Assembly (NCBI RefSeq): GCF_014646335.1
Contig: NZ_BMNG01000012.1
Location: 60,906-124,905 of the forward strand
Reading direction: 5' to 3'
DNA length: 64,000 nucleotides
DNA from: Streptomyces lasiicapitis
GTDB taxonomy: Bacteria; Actinomycetota; Actinomycetes; Streptomycetales; Streptomycetaceae
This document shows positions 1 to 8,259 of this stretch, piece after piece. Below the pieces are notes generated by a model. The model saw only the letters and a program-made list of their open reading frames with translations. It did not search any database and was not told the origin of the DNA. Position 1 is the stretch's first letter, and every line of letters starts with the position of its first letter. The translations under genes were made by a program, and so were the position numbers.

Positions 1-12
1 ACCCGCCCTTTT

Positions 13-37
13 AGCCCGTCCGGCGTTTGAGGACGAG
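13..37. repeat. Dispersed 25-bp repeat, copy 1
   Basis: A 25-bp block beginning AGCCCGTCCGGCG and ending GAGGACGAG recurs at 42647-42671 (one change in the block) and 56375-56399 (a few changes). All copies are at gene 3' ends or in the gap just after them. It resembles the short intergenic repeat that is common in Streptomyces chromosomes. Here it sits 90 bp beyond the stop codon of the minus-strand fxsA gene, next to a strong hairpin. Confidence 0.7.
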
Positions 38-61
38 GCCGTCCAGGCCGACAGCGGGGGT

Positions 62-83
62 CCAGGGGGCGGCAGCCCCCTGG
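62..83 (-). terminator. Hairpin downstream of fxsA
   Basis: Perfect inverted repeat CCAGGGGGC / GCCCCCTGG with a 4-nt loop, about 45 bp past the fxsA stop. There is no T-tract, as is usual for Streptomyces terminators. It may be part of the repeat element that starts at 13. Confidence 0.5.
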
Positions 84-129
84 TTACGGGAAAGGGGCGG
101 GACTGGGGCGCCCCGCGAGGGCCCCGACC

Positions 130-726
130 TCAGCGGGGAAGCTGAGGGTCGTCCGGGCCACCGCCCGGCCCCCGCGGGCCCGCGGAAGGCCCGTCCTCGC
201 GGATCACCTCGCCCTGGACCACCTTCCCGTCGGGACGGTGGATGCGGGACTGCTGGAAGGCGTCCCCGAACCCGCCGGGCGCAGCCGCCGCGGCCTCGCG
301 CACCTTCCGCTCGAAGGCCCGCTCCGCACCACGGCTGAGCACCTTCTGAAGCGGCGGCACCAGCAGAAGCAGACCCAGCAGGTCCGAGATCAGCCCGGGC
401 AGGATCAGCAGCAGCCCGCCGAGCATCGTGAGGGCACTGCCGCCCCCGGCCTCCGGCGCGGGCGCGACACCGCTCTGCTGCTGTTGCAGCGCCTCGCTCA
501 GGTTCTTGAAGGCACGGCGCCCGGCCCGCTTGATGACGAAGGAGCCGAGCACAAGCCCGCCCACGAGCAGCAGGAACACCATCAGGCCGCTGCTGGCACC
601 CGCGACGACCGTCAGCAGCCAGATCTCCAGGACCAGCCACGCGGCGATGGAGAGCGGCAGGAACCTGAGGACGCGCGAACGCCGGGGCCGGGCGGGCTGG
701 GTGGGAGGCGGTGTGCCAGTCGTCAT
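130..726 (-). CDS. fxsA: FxsA family membrane protein
   Basis: 198 residues. Two hydrophobic segments (about residues 22-60) form a helical hairpin, followed by a basic stretch (VIKRAGRRAF), then a second hydrophobic block (about 97-125) containing LLLILPGLISDLLGLLLL, the recognisable FxsA core. The C-terminal tail is Pro/Gly-rich and polar. E. coli FxsA is an inner-membrane protein that relieves F-plasmid exclusion of phage T7; its normal role is not known. The gene lies downstream of ppm1 on the same strand, separated by a 16-bp tandem repeat array, and could be cotranscribed with it. ATG start. Confidence 0.85.
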   Translation of the reverse strand: MTTGTPPPTQPARPRRSRVLRFLPLSIAAWLVLEIWLLTVVAGASSGLMVFLLLVGGLVLGSFVIKRAGRRAFKNLSEALQQQQSGVAPAPEAGGGSALTMLGGLLLILPGLISDLLGLLLLVPPLQKVLSRGAERAFERKVREAAAAAPGGFGDAFQQSRIHRPDGKVVQGEVIREDGPSAGPRGPGGGPDDPQLPR

Positions 727-782
727 GCTCCCAGTGTGCCTGGGCCCGCCTCAGACCGGCATAAGCGGGTGATCAAAACCGA

Positions 783-846
783 AGGTCAGAGAGACCAGAG
801 GTCAGAGAGACCAGAGGTCAGAGGGACCGGAGGTCAGAGGGGCACG
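783..846. repeat. Four tandem 16-bp repeats between ppm1 and fxsA
   Basis: Units AGGTCAGAGAGACCAG at 783-798 and 799-814 are identical; 815-830 and 831-846 are diverged copies. Each full unit contains the inverted repeat GGTC...GACC, so the array could fold as successive short hairpins. It ends 4 bp before the ppm1 stop codon and covers half of the ppm1-fxsA gap. Confidence 0.85.
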
Positions 847-850
847 AGCG

Positions 851-1645
851 TCACGACGACGGTCTGCGGCCCAGGACCCTGCCGACCCGCTCCCCCACGC
901 CCCACGCCGTGACCCGCCACAGCGCCTCCGCGACGATGTCGCGGCTCATCTTGCTGTCGCCCAGCTCCCGCTCGACGAAGGTGATGGGCACCTCCACGAC
1001 GTGGTAGCCCGCCTTGATGGCACGGCGCGCCAGGTCGACCTGGAAGCAGTAGCCCTGGGAGGCCACGTCGCTGAGGCCGAGGCCTTCGAGGGTCTCGCGG
1101 CGGAAGGCGCGGTAGCCACCGGTGACGTCGCGGACCGGCACGTCGAGGAGCAGCCGGGAGTAGGTGCTGCCGCCGCGGGAGAGGAACTCGCGGGACTTGG
1201 GCCAGTTGACGACCCGTCCGCCCGGCACCCAGCGCGAGCCGAGCACGAGGTCGGCGCCCTTGAGGGCGGTGAGCAGGCGCGGCAGCTCCTCGGGCTGGTG
1301 GGAGCCGTCGGCGTCCATCTCCACGAGGACTCCGTAGCCGTGCTCCAGGCCCCAGGTGAAGCCCGCGAGGTAGGCGGCGCCGAGGCCTTCCTTGCCCTTG
1401 CGGTGCAGCACGTGGACCTGGTCGTCCTCGGCCGCGACCTCGTCGGCGATCTTTCCGGTGCCGTCGGGGCTGTTGTCGTCGGCGACGAGGACGTGCGCCT
1501 CGGGCACGGCGGTACGCACCCGGCCGACGATCGCCTGGATGTTCTCCGCCTCGTTGTAGGTCGGGATGATCACCAAGGCCTGGCCGAGCGGGCCGAACTG
1601 CCGCTCCGCGTCCGCTGCTTCGCTGATCCCGCCGCCGTTGCTCAC
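851..1645 (-). CDS. ppm1: Polyprenol monophosphomannose synthase (GT2)
   Basis: 264-residue GT-A glycosyltransferase. N-terminal LVIIPTYNEAENI, the nucleotide-binding VLVADDNSPDGTG, the metal-binding region EMDADGSHQPEELP and DLVLGSRWVPGG are the hallmarks of dolichol/polyprenol-phosphate mannosyltransferases. It should transfer mannose from GDP-mannose to polyprenyl phosphate at the inner membrane, giving the donor for protein O-mannosylation and cell-surface glycolipids. The S. coelicolor counterpart (SCO1423) is needed for infection by phage phiC31. No membrane domain or fused Lnt domain is present. The GTG start at 1645 has a GAAGGGG ribosome site; the open frame further upstream (to 1834) has no glycosyltransferase homology. 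Confidence 0.9.
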   Translation of the reverse strand: MSNGGGISEAADAERQFGPLGQALVIIPTYNEAENIQAIVGRVRTAVPEAHVLVADDNSPDGTGKIADEVAAEDDQVHVLHRKGKEGLGAAYLAGFTWGLEHGYGVLVEMDADGSHQPEELPRLLTALKGADLVLGSRWVPGGRVVNWPKSREFLSRGGSTYSRLLLDVPVRDVTGGYRAFRRETLEGLGLSDVASQGYCFQVDLARRAIKAGYHVVEVPITFVERELGDSKMSRDIVAEALWRVTAWGVGERVGRVLGRRPSS

Positions 1646-2175
1646 TACTGCCCCTTCGTTCGTACGCAGGGGACCACCATAGTGGGCCGGGCCTGGGGTG
1701 TTGCGACGCCACGGACCTCGGCCGTCGCACAGCGGCGATCCTGCGGATCGGGCCCGGCGCCCTTCGGGCCGGCCTGGGACCCGCTGGCTGCGGATCGACC
1801 GAGAGCCGTTGTCTACTGAGCGTCCGGGCCCCACCCGGGTCGCACCTCCCCCGTGCTCCGGGGAGCAGGAGGGACGACCCCCTTCCGGCGGATGCGTTCC
1901 CGCGTGCGTGCGTCGTGGGCGCTGGACCTGGCTCCCAGTGGCGGTGTGCCGGGATGGCGCACCGCCCGTGATCCAGCGGCGGTCGACGGCTGTGCGCGGG
2001 TTCGCCGGTCGGACGTCCTGTGGTGGACGCGGCCGAAACTACCCGTCGACGGAGGCCGTCTGTCAATAGCCGTTTGACCTGCGATCTTTGTGCAGATCAG
2101 CAGGTCAGTGGCCAGGACTCGCAGGTCGCGCGACGCGCCGTGTGGCCCCGTTCGGAGCCGCGCCGCTGCGCTACA
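1646..2175. other. 530-bp gap upstream of ppm1
   Basis: No convincing gene on either strand: the open frames here lack ribosome sites and recognisable sequence. On the minus strand TTGACA (complement of 2061-2066) is followed after 19 bp by TAGTTT (complement of 2036-2041), a weak sigma-70-like promoter that would give ppm1 a leader of about 390 nt. Confidence 0.4.
2036..2066 (-). promoter_or_regulatory. Possible ppm1 promoter
   Basis: TTGACA -35 and TAGTTT -10 on the minus strand, spacer 19 bp, which is 1-2 bp longer than ideal. It is the only sigma-70-like pair noticed in the gap before ppm1. Confidence 0.3.
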
Positions 2176-3831
2176 TCACTCGTTAGGCCGTACGAATACG
2201 GGCTGTCCGCCGACCACGGTCCGCAGGCAGACGGGCAGTTCCGCGCCGGGCGTGAGGTCGGGCAGGCCGGGGGTGCCGGAGCGCGGGTCGGTGGACCAGC
2301 GGGCGACCCGGTCGTCGGGTGCCTGGACGAGGAGCTCGCCGGTGCGCCACACGGCGTAGTCGGCCGGTGCGCCGGGCACCAGGACGCCCGCGTCGTCGCG
2401 TCCGACGGCCCGCCAGCCGCCGCGCGTGTGGGCGGTGAACGCCGCGCGCACGGACACGCGGTGCGCGGGCGTGCGGTGGAAGGCGGCAGCGCGGACGGTG
2501 CCCCAGGGGTCGAGGGGCGTCACCGGGCTGTCGGAGCCGAAGGCCAGCGGTACGCCGGCGCGCAGCAGGGCCGCGTACGGATTGAGGGTGCGGGCCCGCT
2601 CGGCGCCCAGGCGCTGGACGTACATGCCGTCCTCGCCGCCCCACAGCGCGTCGAAGGCGGGCTGCACGGACGCGGTGAGGCCGAGCTCGGCGAACGCGGC
2701 GATCGTCTCGGGGGTGAGCATCTCGGCGTGCTCGACGCGGTGCCGGGCGGCGCGCACACGGGCCAGGCCGACCTTCTCGGCGGCGGCGCGCACGCCGTCC
2801 ACGACGGCCGTGACGGCGGCGTCGCCGATGGCGTGGAAACCGGCCTGGAGGCCCGCGTCCGCGCAGGCCTCGATGTGCGCGGCGACGTCGGCGGCGGACA
2901 GGTAGGAGTTGCCATGAACCCCGTCCCCGGCACCCTCAGCACCCCTGTCTGCGTAGCGCTCGCACAGCCACGCCGTGTGCGAGCCGAGCGCCCCGTCCAC
3001 GAACAGGTCACCGGCCGCGCCCGCCGCGCCCAACTCCCGCGCGCGGGCCACCCCTTCGACGCCCTGCTCGGCCCAGTAACCGACGACACGCGGCCCGGCC
3101 TCCTCCTCGGCCAGGCGGAGCAGCGAGGTGAAGTCGTCCTCGCTGGAGATGGTGGGGCCCGCGCACTCATGGACCGAGCCGATGCCGAGGGACGCGGCGT
3201 GCCGGAGCGCGGCGCGCTGGGCGTCGGCCCGCTGCTGGGGCGTGACCGCCGCGTGCGCGGCGGCGCGCACGACGTGGTGGGCCTCGGCGGTCAGGGGCGC
3301 GTCGGCGTGGAAGCCCGCCGCGTCGGCCACCCCGGGGACGAGGTCGAGGAGCGCGGTGGTGGCGACGGCGGAGTGCACGTCGACGCGCGACAGGTAGAGC
3401 GGGCGGCCGCCGGCGGCCTCGTCGAGCTCCGCGCGCGTGGGCGGACGGCCGCCGGGCCAGCGGGCGGTGTCCCAGCCGTGGCCGAGCAGCACCCGGTCCC
3501 CCGGTCGGGCAGCGACGTGTTCGCGTACGAGAACAAGCGCTTCGTCGAGGCTCCGCGCGCCCGAAAGATCGAGCCCCGTGAGCGCGAGCCCGGTGGACGT
3601 CGTGTGCACATGGGCGTCGGTGAACGCCGGGGTGACCAGGGCCCCTTCGAGGTCGACCACCTCGTCGACACCCTCGGCGAACGCGTCGGCGGCACCCTCG
3701 GAGCCGACCCAGGCGACATGCCCCCGTTCGACGACCATCGCGGTCGCGAAGGGGTCGGCGGGACTGTGGACTTCTCCGCCGCGCAGCAGGACGGTGCGGT
3801 GTCCGCTTTCGGGGGTGATGCGCTCGCTCAT
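2176..3831 (-). CDS. Metal-dependent amidohydrolase, YtcJ type
   Basis: 551 residues of the Amidohydro_3 (YtcJ-like) family. Visible metal-site motifs are DAHVHTTSTG near residue 70, FHAIGDAA, HRVEHAEML, and GSDSPVTPLDPWGT near residue 440, in the usual order along a TIM barrel flanked by a beta-sandwich (N-terminal LLRGGEVHSP, C-terminal APADYAVW). There is no signal peptide, so it is cytoplasmic. The substrate cannot be read from sequence; relatives act on amides, formamides and cyclic ureas. The ATG at 3831 begins MSERITPES. The open frame continues upstream to 4494 but there it overlaps the Lrp gene. That regulator lies 113 bp upstream on the same strand and may control it. Confidence 0.8.
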   Translation of the reverse strand: MSERITPESGHRTVLLRGGEVHSPADPFATAMVVERGHVAWVGSEGAADAFAEGVDEVVDLEGALVTPAFTDAHVHTTSTGLALTGLDLSGARSLDEALVLVREHVAARPGDRVLLGHGWDTARWPGGRPPTRAELDEAAGGRPLYLSRVDVHSAVATTALLDLVPGVADAAGFHADAPLTAEAHHVVRAAAHAAVTPQQRADAQRAALRHAASLGIGSVHECAGPTISSEDDFTSLLRLAEEEAGPRVVGYWAEQGVEGVARARELGAAGAAGDLFVDGALGSHTAWLCERYADRGAEGAGDGVHGNSYLSAADVAAHIEACADAGLQAGFHAIGDAAVTAVVDGVRAAAEKVGLARVRAARHRVEHAEMLTPETIAAFAELGLTASVQPAFDALWGGEDGMYVQRLGAERARTLNPYAALLRAGVPLAFGSDSPVTPLDPWGTVRAAAFHRTPAHRVSVRAAFTAHTRGGWRAVGRDDAGVLVPGAPADYAVWRTGELLVQAPDDRVARWSTDPRSGTPGLPDLTPGAELPVCLRTVVGGQPVFVRPNE

Positions 3832-3944
3832 GGGGAACAGTCTCGCGCCTGCCCGGGGGACGGCTGTTCGCGGGGTCCACGGGGTGCGGCTCACCCTCGC
3901 GGAGCACGGTCGGATCGGGTGCGGTCCGCCCCCGCGGAGCGGCC

Positions 3945-4385
3945 TCAGATGTGCGGCGGCCGCGCCTCGTACGGCGTCGAGAGGACCACCGTCGTGTGCG
4001 TGGAGACGCCCGCGAGCGTACGCAGCCTGGCCAGCAGGTTCTCCAGCTCGTGCGGGGTCGCTACGCGCACCTTGAGCAGGTAGTTCTCCGCGCCGGCGAC
4101 GCTGTGGCAGGCCTCGATCTCGGGCACGGGGGCAAGCCGCTCGGCGATGTCGTCGGGGGCGCTGGGGTCGAACGGCTTCACCGCGATGAACGCCGTGAGC
4201 GGCAGGCCGACCGCCTCGGGGTCCACGACCGCCGCGTACCCCCGGATCACTCCTCGCTGCTCGAGACGGCGCACGCGCTGGTGCACCGCCGACGTGGACA
4301 GGCCCGTGGCCTTGCCCAGGTCGGTGTAGCTCATCCGCCCGTCCTTGACGAGCAGCTCCACGATCTGTCGGTCCAGCTCCTCCAT
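3945..4385 (-). CDS. Lrp/AsnC family transcriptional regulator
   Basis: 146 residues. N-terminal winged HTH (LDRQIVELLVKDGRMSYTDLGKATGLSTSAVHQRVRRL is the typical arrangement, here residues 4-41) and a C-terminal RAM/ACT effector domain (about 65-140, with ITAFIAVKP-like and VAGAENYLLKVRV strands). Lrp-type proteins bind DNA as octameric discs and respond to amino acids. It reads away from the divergent gene at 4623 and into the amidohydrolase, so either could be a target. It is distinct from the second Lrp at 47233-47688. Confidence 0.9.
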   Translation of the reverse strand: MEELDRQIVELLVKDGRMSYTDLGKATGLSTSAVHQRVRRLEQRGVIRGYAAVVDPEAVGLPLTAFIAVKPFDPSAPDDIAERLAPVPEIEACHSVAGAENYLLKVRVATPHELENLLARLRTLAGVSTHTTVVLSTPYEARPPHI

Positions 4386-4622
4386 GGCCCGAACCTACAG
4401 GCCTCTTGATCCTCATCGATACCTGAGCGACGCATGGGATGAGGCAGAACGGCGCCTCGGCCGCCCCGAGCGGAGTGGCACCTTCACGGGGCATGTGACG
4501 AACACCACAGACCTATAACCGTGTCCACCGGGCAGGAGCGATTACCCCCAGGGCGGGACGGGAAGTGCTTGCTGTGGTCGAGGCCGCAGTGCCTTGTCGG
4601 CCCACCCAAGGGGGAGATTCCC

Positions 4623-5063
4623 ATGCAGAACCTGAAGCGCCCCGGTCGTTCCACGCGCCGCAAGCAGCAGCCCGTCGAGCTCGAGCCCGTACCGGAGGGC
4701 GTCGAACAGACCGACGCCGCCGACGAGCTCGACGCCTACGACACCTTCGAGATGTACCGCGTGCTCTGCCCGGACTGCGGGCAGCCCATCGCGCTCCTGG
4801 CGGACGAGGACAGCCTGCCCGAGCACGCGCTGTGCCCCACGCCGTGGAACCCGTTCGGGCTCACCGTCTGCGCGGGCACCGGCCGCGCGGCGTCCGAGGC
4901 GAAGGCCGCCGACGAGACCCTGGAGGCCCAGGAGCAGGACACCGCGCTGCTCCTGACGCTCCCTCAAGGGCTCGACTGGCGCACCCAGCCGTTCTCGCAC
5001 GTGGGCGGCCCGGGGTCCCGCCCGATGCGGGTGCCCCAGCAGTCGCACCGCGCGGCCGCCTGA
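4623..5063 (+). CDS. Conserved hypothetical protein with zinc-ribbon-like cysteines
   Basis: 146 residues. Basic N-terminus (KRPGRSTRRKQQ), an acidic linker, then VLCPDCGQPIAL followed by HALCPTPWNPFGLTVC, giving four cysteines (CxxC ... C ... C) that could bind one zinc. The last 60 residues are Glu/Ala-rich and polar. ATG at 4623 has a strong GGGGGAGA site 6 nt upstream; the frame extends upstream without another good start. Found, as far as I recall, only in Streptomyces and relatives, with no known function. Divergent from the Lrp gene and convergent with the phosphotransferase at 5107. Confidence 0.75.
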   Translation: MQNLKRPGRSTRRKQQPVELEPVPEGVEQTDAADELDAYDTFEMYRVLCPDCGQPIALLADEDSLPEHALCPTPWNPFGLTVCAGTGRAASEAKAADETLEAQEQDTALLLTLPQGLDWRTQPFSHVGGPGSRPMRVPQQSHRAAA

Positions 5064-5106
5064 GGCATCACCCGAGGCAGACGCGCCGCCGGACGCCCGG
5101 CACCGG

Positions 5107-6207
5107 TCACCAGTAGCTGCCCTGCACCATCGCCGCGAGGCTGGCGTGGTGCAGGATCAGCGCGTCCGGGTCGTCCGGCACCGTCGCCTCCCCGAAGTGC
5201 ACCTGCCGGTAGGCCACCCGCAGCATGACGACGGCGTGCCGCAGCGCGGCGTACAGCGTGTAGAACTCCATGTCGCGCGGCCGGTGCCCGGTGAGTTCGG
5301 CGTACCGCTCCTCGATGCGCTCGCGGCGCAGGAAGTCGGGCAGCCCGCTCTGCCCGAAGCTCACCGTGAGGTCCTGGAAGAACCGGTGCAGGTACACGGT
5401 CCAGCCGATGTCGACCTCGCGCGGGGCCAGGCACGCCATCTCCCAGTCGAGCACGGCGGCGGGTTCGAAGCCGTCGTAGATGACGTTGCCGATACGCGCG
5501 TCGCCCCAGTTGAGGACCGCCGCGCCCTCGTCGCGCGGCCACAGGTCCTCCAGTTTCGCGAAAGCGCTTTCAATGAGCGGGGAACGCGGCAGTCCGTCGA
5601 CCACCCAGGCGTAGTAGGCGCGTTGGGACGCGACGTGCCGCCGCAGGGCGCCGCCCTCGCCCTCCAGCGCGAGGAATCCGGCCTCGGCGGCCGGGACTTG
5701 GTCGTGCAGCCGCGCGAGGACCCGGACCGTCGCGTCCTCCAGGTGCGCGCGCTCCGCGTCGCTCGCCTCGTACAGCCAATTGCCCTCGTACGTATAGGGC
5801 ATGACGTCCGGCGGCACCCGCCCCGCGACCCGCTCCATGACGAAGAACGGCGCGCCGAGCGGTCCCGGATCCTCCTCCAGCCACAGCACGCGCGGCACCG
5901 GCACGTCGGTGTGCTCGGCCACCAGGCGCATGGTGCGGTGCTGGCGCGGCATGTCGTACACGGGGAAGATCGTGTACGCGGCCGGGTCCGCCGCGAGCCT
6001 CAACGCGCAGGCACGCAGCGGTGGTTGGGGGTGTTCGATGTCGAAGAGGAGCGTCTCGCTGGACATGCCGTTGGACTCCGGGACGGAGACGTCGACGGCC
6101 TTCGCGCCGGGCAGGTGTCCGCCGAGCCAGGCCGTGAGACGACGGGCGAGTTCCTCCGGTTCGCGGGTCGTGGTCCGAAGTCGGGGCTGCCGGGGTGCCG
6201 TTGCCAT
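5107..6207 (-). CDS. Phosphotransferase family protein (APH fold)
   Basis: 366 residues. The aminoglycoside-phosphotransferase/choline-kinase fold is shown by the Brenner-type catalytic motif, here VLNWGDARIGNVIYDG (Asp and Asn kept, with the usual HGD replaced by NWGD), then AAVLDWEMACLAPREVDIGW, the metal-binding segment. The hinge region reads APFFVMERVAGRVPP. The closest architecture is the ACAD10/tyrosine-kinase-like group of actinobacterial APH proteins that act on unknown, perhaps lipid or acyl, substrates, not antibiotic kinases. ATG at 6207 has a CAGGAG site. It lies 32 bp downstream of the gene at 6240-7367, so the two probably form an operon. Confidence 0.8.
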   Translation of the reverse strand: MATAPRQPRLRTTTREPEELARRLTAWLGGHLPGAKAVDVSVPESNGMSSETLLFDIEHPQPPLRACALRLAADPAAYTIFPVYDMPRQHRTMRLVAEHTDVPVPRVLWLEEDPGPLGAPFFVMERVAGRVPPDVMPYTYEGNWLYEASDAERAHLEDATVRVLARLHDQVPAAEAGFLALEGEGGALRRHVASQRAYYAWVVDGLPRSPLIESAFAKLEDLWPRDEGAAVLNWGDARIGNVIYDGFEPAAVLDWEMACLAPREVDIGWTVYLHRFFQDLTVSFGQSGLPDFLRRERIEERYAELTGHRPRDMEFYTLYAALRHAVVMLRVAYRQVHFGEATVPDDPDALILHHASLAAMVQGSYW

Positions 6208-6239
6208 GTGCGTACTCCTGCCTCGGGGCGCGCGGCCGT

Positions 6240-7367
6240 TCAGGGCGCCACGGAACCGAATCCGGTGAAGCCGCTCGGGTCGTGGCGGCCGAACGTGCCG
6301 TGCTCGAAGATGCCGTGGCCTACGCGGCCGTCCAGGGTGAAGCGGGCCGCGTGGTCGATGACGCCGTACGCGGCGAGCGGGTGGGCGGCCGGGTCGGAGA
6401 GGTCGTAGGTGCGCCGGTCCACCCAGTCGCGGCCGCGCCAGGTGCCGTGCTGCCAGTCGTCGGCGGGCGGATAGCCGGCGCCGACGGCGAGCGGCAGGGA
6501 GGTGAGCGGCTCGACGCCGAGCTCCAGCGGCTTGCGGGTCTCGGGGTCGGTGAGGTGGACGACGGCGCGTGCGGGGTGGCGGGTGCCGGAGCGGTAGGTG
6601 ATGTCGGCCTGGGGCCAGCCGAGTTGGCGGTCCGGGCGGCCGGGGCGGACGAGCGTCGCGTCGTTCAAGGTGCGGTAGCCGTCCGCGTCCTCCTGGGCGA
6701 TGACCATCAGGAAGCGGTCGTCGAAGCGCACCGGGCACCAGATCCAGTGGAAGCCCTCGGTCGGGAACTCCTCGCCCATCCGGCCCCCTTCCTCGCCCGG
6801 AATGGGCCGCACGCCCCAGCTCCGGTCACGGGTCGCCGTCCACTCCCCCGCCGTCACTGCGATCTCCTCGCCCCCCGCGCGGATCACCCCCGCGCAGCCG
6901 CCCGCCTGCACGAAACGGCGGCCTTCGAGGGTGAGGCGGCCGCCGCGGCGCTGGGTGTGGTGCGGCTCCCACAGGGCCGGGAAGTCGGCGTTCCACTCGA
7001 TGTCGTACGCGAGCGAGTCGGTGTCGTCCGGATCGGCCGCGCACGTCAGGCGCAGCCTGCGCAGCGGCTCCTCCACGGTGATGCGCAGCGGGCCCACGGA
7101 CAGGTTCATCCGGTCATCGCCCAGGGCGTCCGAGGCGCGTACGGCGCGCAGCGTATCGCCGGTGCGGAGGGTGGCGTAGGCGTCGATGACCCCGGTGTTG
7201 GGGTAGACGCCGAGCCCGAGGATGAGCAGGGCACGGCCCCGATGGTCGAGCAGGTGGAAGATGCAGCGGTCGTAGGCGTTGCGGTCGCCGGTGGCGACGT
7301 GTTTCATCGACAGCGGCACCTGGTGGACGGGGTACTCGTCGAGCGGTACGGGACGGTCCTCCGGCAC
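6240..7367 (-). CDS. Conserved protein, probable beta-barrel (AttH/CrtC-like), partner of phosphotransferase
   Basis: 375 residues, no signal peptide or membrane segment. The sequence alternates short strands rich in Trp, Gly and Arg: an N-terminal half (NAYDRCIFHLLDHRGRALLI, residues about 25-45; GVYPNTGVIDAYATL) and a C-terminal half (DRSWGVRPIPG, EGFHWIWCPVRFDDRF, HGTWRGRDWVDRRTYDL). This pattern resembles the two-lobed lipocalin-like AttH/hydroxyneurosporene-synthase proteins; actinobacterial members are annotated as DUF7064/DUF7065, an assignment made from memory. The GTG at 7367 has a GGGAGGT site, better than any start in the upstream extension. Translated just before the phosphotransferase. 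Function unknown. Confidence 0.6.
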   Translation of the reverse strand: MPEDRPVPLDEYPVHQVPLSMKHVATGDRNAYDRCIFHLLDHRGRALLILGLGVYPNTGVIDAYATLRTGDTLRAVRASDALGDDRMNLSVGPLRITVEEPLRRLRLTCAADPDDTDSLAYDIEWNADFPALWEPHHTQRRGGRLTLEGRRFVQAGGCAGVIRAGGEEIAVTAGEWTATRDRSWGVRPIPGEEGGRMGEEFPTEGFHWIWCPVRFDDRFLMVIAQEDADGYRTLNDATLVRPGRPDRQLGWPQADITYRSGTRHPARAVVHLTDPETRKPLELGVEPLTSLPLAVGAGYPPADDWQHGTWRGRDWVDRRTYDLSDPAAHPLAAYGVIDHAARFTLDGRVGHGIFEHGTFGRHDPSGFTGFGSVAP

Positions 7368-7689
7368 GGCACACCTCCCTGGGCGCGGGGTAACCGGCGC
7401 CGCCCGGTGTGCGGCGGGGCCCCGGCGCGGAGATGACGGTACGTCAGATGTCTTGCGGGGGCCATACACGTGTCAGGCCGGGGGCGACGGCTGTGTCAGG
7501 CCTGCCTGCGCCGGGCCAGGGGCCACGCCGCCTCACCCCGATTGCCGGCGGCGCCACGCACGCCTCACCCCGAGTGCCACCGGCGGCGCGGGCGCCGTGC
7601 GCCGTGTGCGCCGCGGCCGGACGGGGCATGAACGCACGCACGATTCGACCCGATGGTGACCTGGCCCTCGCGCCGCGCGTTGGCCCGGC
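7368..7689. other. 322-bp divergent gap with short direct repeats
   Basis: No gene seen. GTGTCAGGCC occurs twice near 7472-7502, and GCCTCACCCCGA occurs at 7530-7541 and 7562-7573 inside two imperfect 32-bp copies ending in CCGGCGGCGC-like sequence. No clear promoter was recognised for either flanking gene. Confidence 0.4.
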
Positions 7690-8259
7690 ATGACCACCCC
7701 CACACACGCTCCGGCCGGCCACCGCAGGCGCCCGCTCGCCCCCGCTCCTGCCACAGCAGAATCGGTTCCTCACCGGCCTCAGTACACCCACTACACACAG
7801 CCGCCGCAGTATTCACCACAGCCCCCGTACCCGCAGCAGACCCAGTCGGTCCCGCCCCCGCCCCAGCCCGTCCCGCAGCAGGACCCGCCCATCTACCGCG
7901 CCCTGCTGCGCCACTGGGCCGAGCGCGGCCGGACCCTGCCGGGACGCCACGACCCGGAGTGGGTCAGGCTCGCGGCGCCGCCCGTGCGCAGCGGCCAGTT
8001 CGGCGGGCACTACGGGACGGGCGGCGACGGCACGTTCGGGACGGGTGGGGACAACTCGTTCAGCACCGGCACGGACCCCCGCTTCGGCGCCGACCGGGAC
8101 CGCCAGTTCGGTACGGACCGGGACCGTCAGTTCGGCACGGACCGGAGCCATTCGTTCAGCACGTCGCCGGGCCTGCCCACCGACTTCGGGACGGCCCCGG
8201 GGCTTTCCGCCGACCAGCGGCTCAGCGCGAGTCGGGCCCCGCGAGATGGCGGGCGATGA
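7690..8259 (+). CDS. Low-complexity hypothetical protein
   Basis: 189 residues. Residues 1-65 are Pro/Gln/Tyr-rich (runs such as PPQYSPQPPYPQQTQ). A short folded-looking core at about 66-100 reads IYRALLRHWAERGRTLPGRHDPEWVRLAAPP. The remainder is Gly/Asp/Phe-rich, with DRDRQFGTDRDRQFGTDR as a direct peptide repeat. ATG follows the weak site GTTGGCCCGGC. The last 38 bp overlap, tail to tail, the acyl-CoA dehydrogenase gene, so the C-terminus is antisense to a conserved coding region and may not be conserved itself. No function suggested. Confidence 0.55.
   Translation: MTTPTHAPAGHRRRPLAPAPATAESVPHRPQYTHYTQPPQYSPQPPYPQQTQSVPPPPQPVPQQDPPIYRALLRHWAERGRTLPGRHDPEWVRLAAPPVRSGQFGGHYGTGGDGTFGTGGDNSFSTGTDPRFGADRDRQFGTDRDRQFGTDRSHSFSTSPGLPTDFGTAPGLSADQRLSASRAPRDGGR

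Noticed and set aside
1698..2069. Small plus-strand gene in the gap upstream of ppm1
   Set aside because: No ribosome site, Arg/Pro-rich shadow composition and no recognisable sequence.
5107..6207. Antibiotic resistance aminoglycoside phosphotransferase
   Set aside because: The fold matches, but the changed Brenner motif and the operon with a beta-rich protein fit the general APH-like group and not known resistance enzymes.
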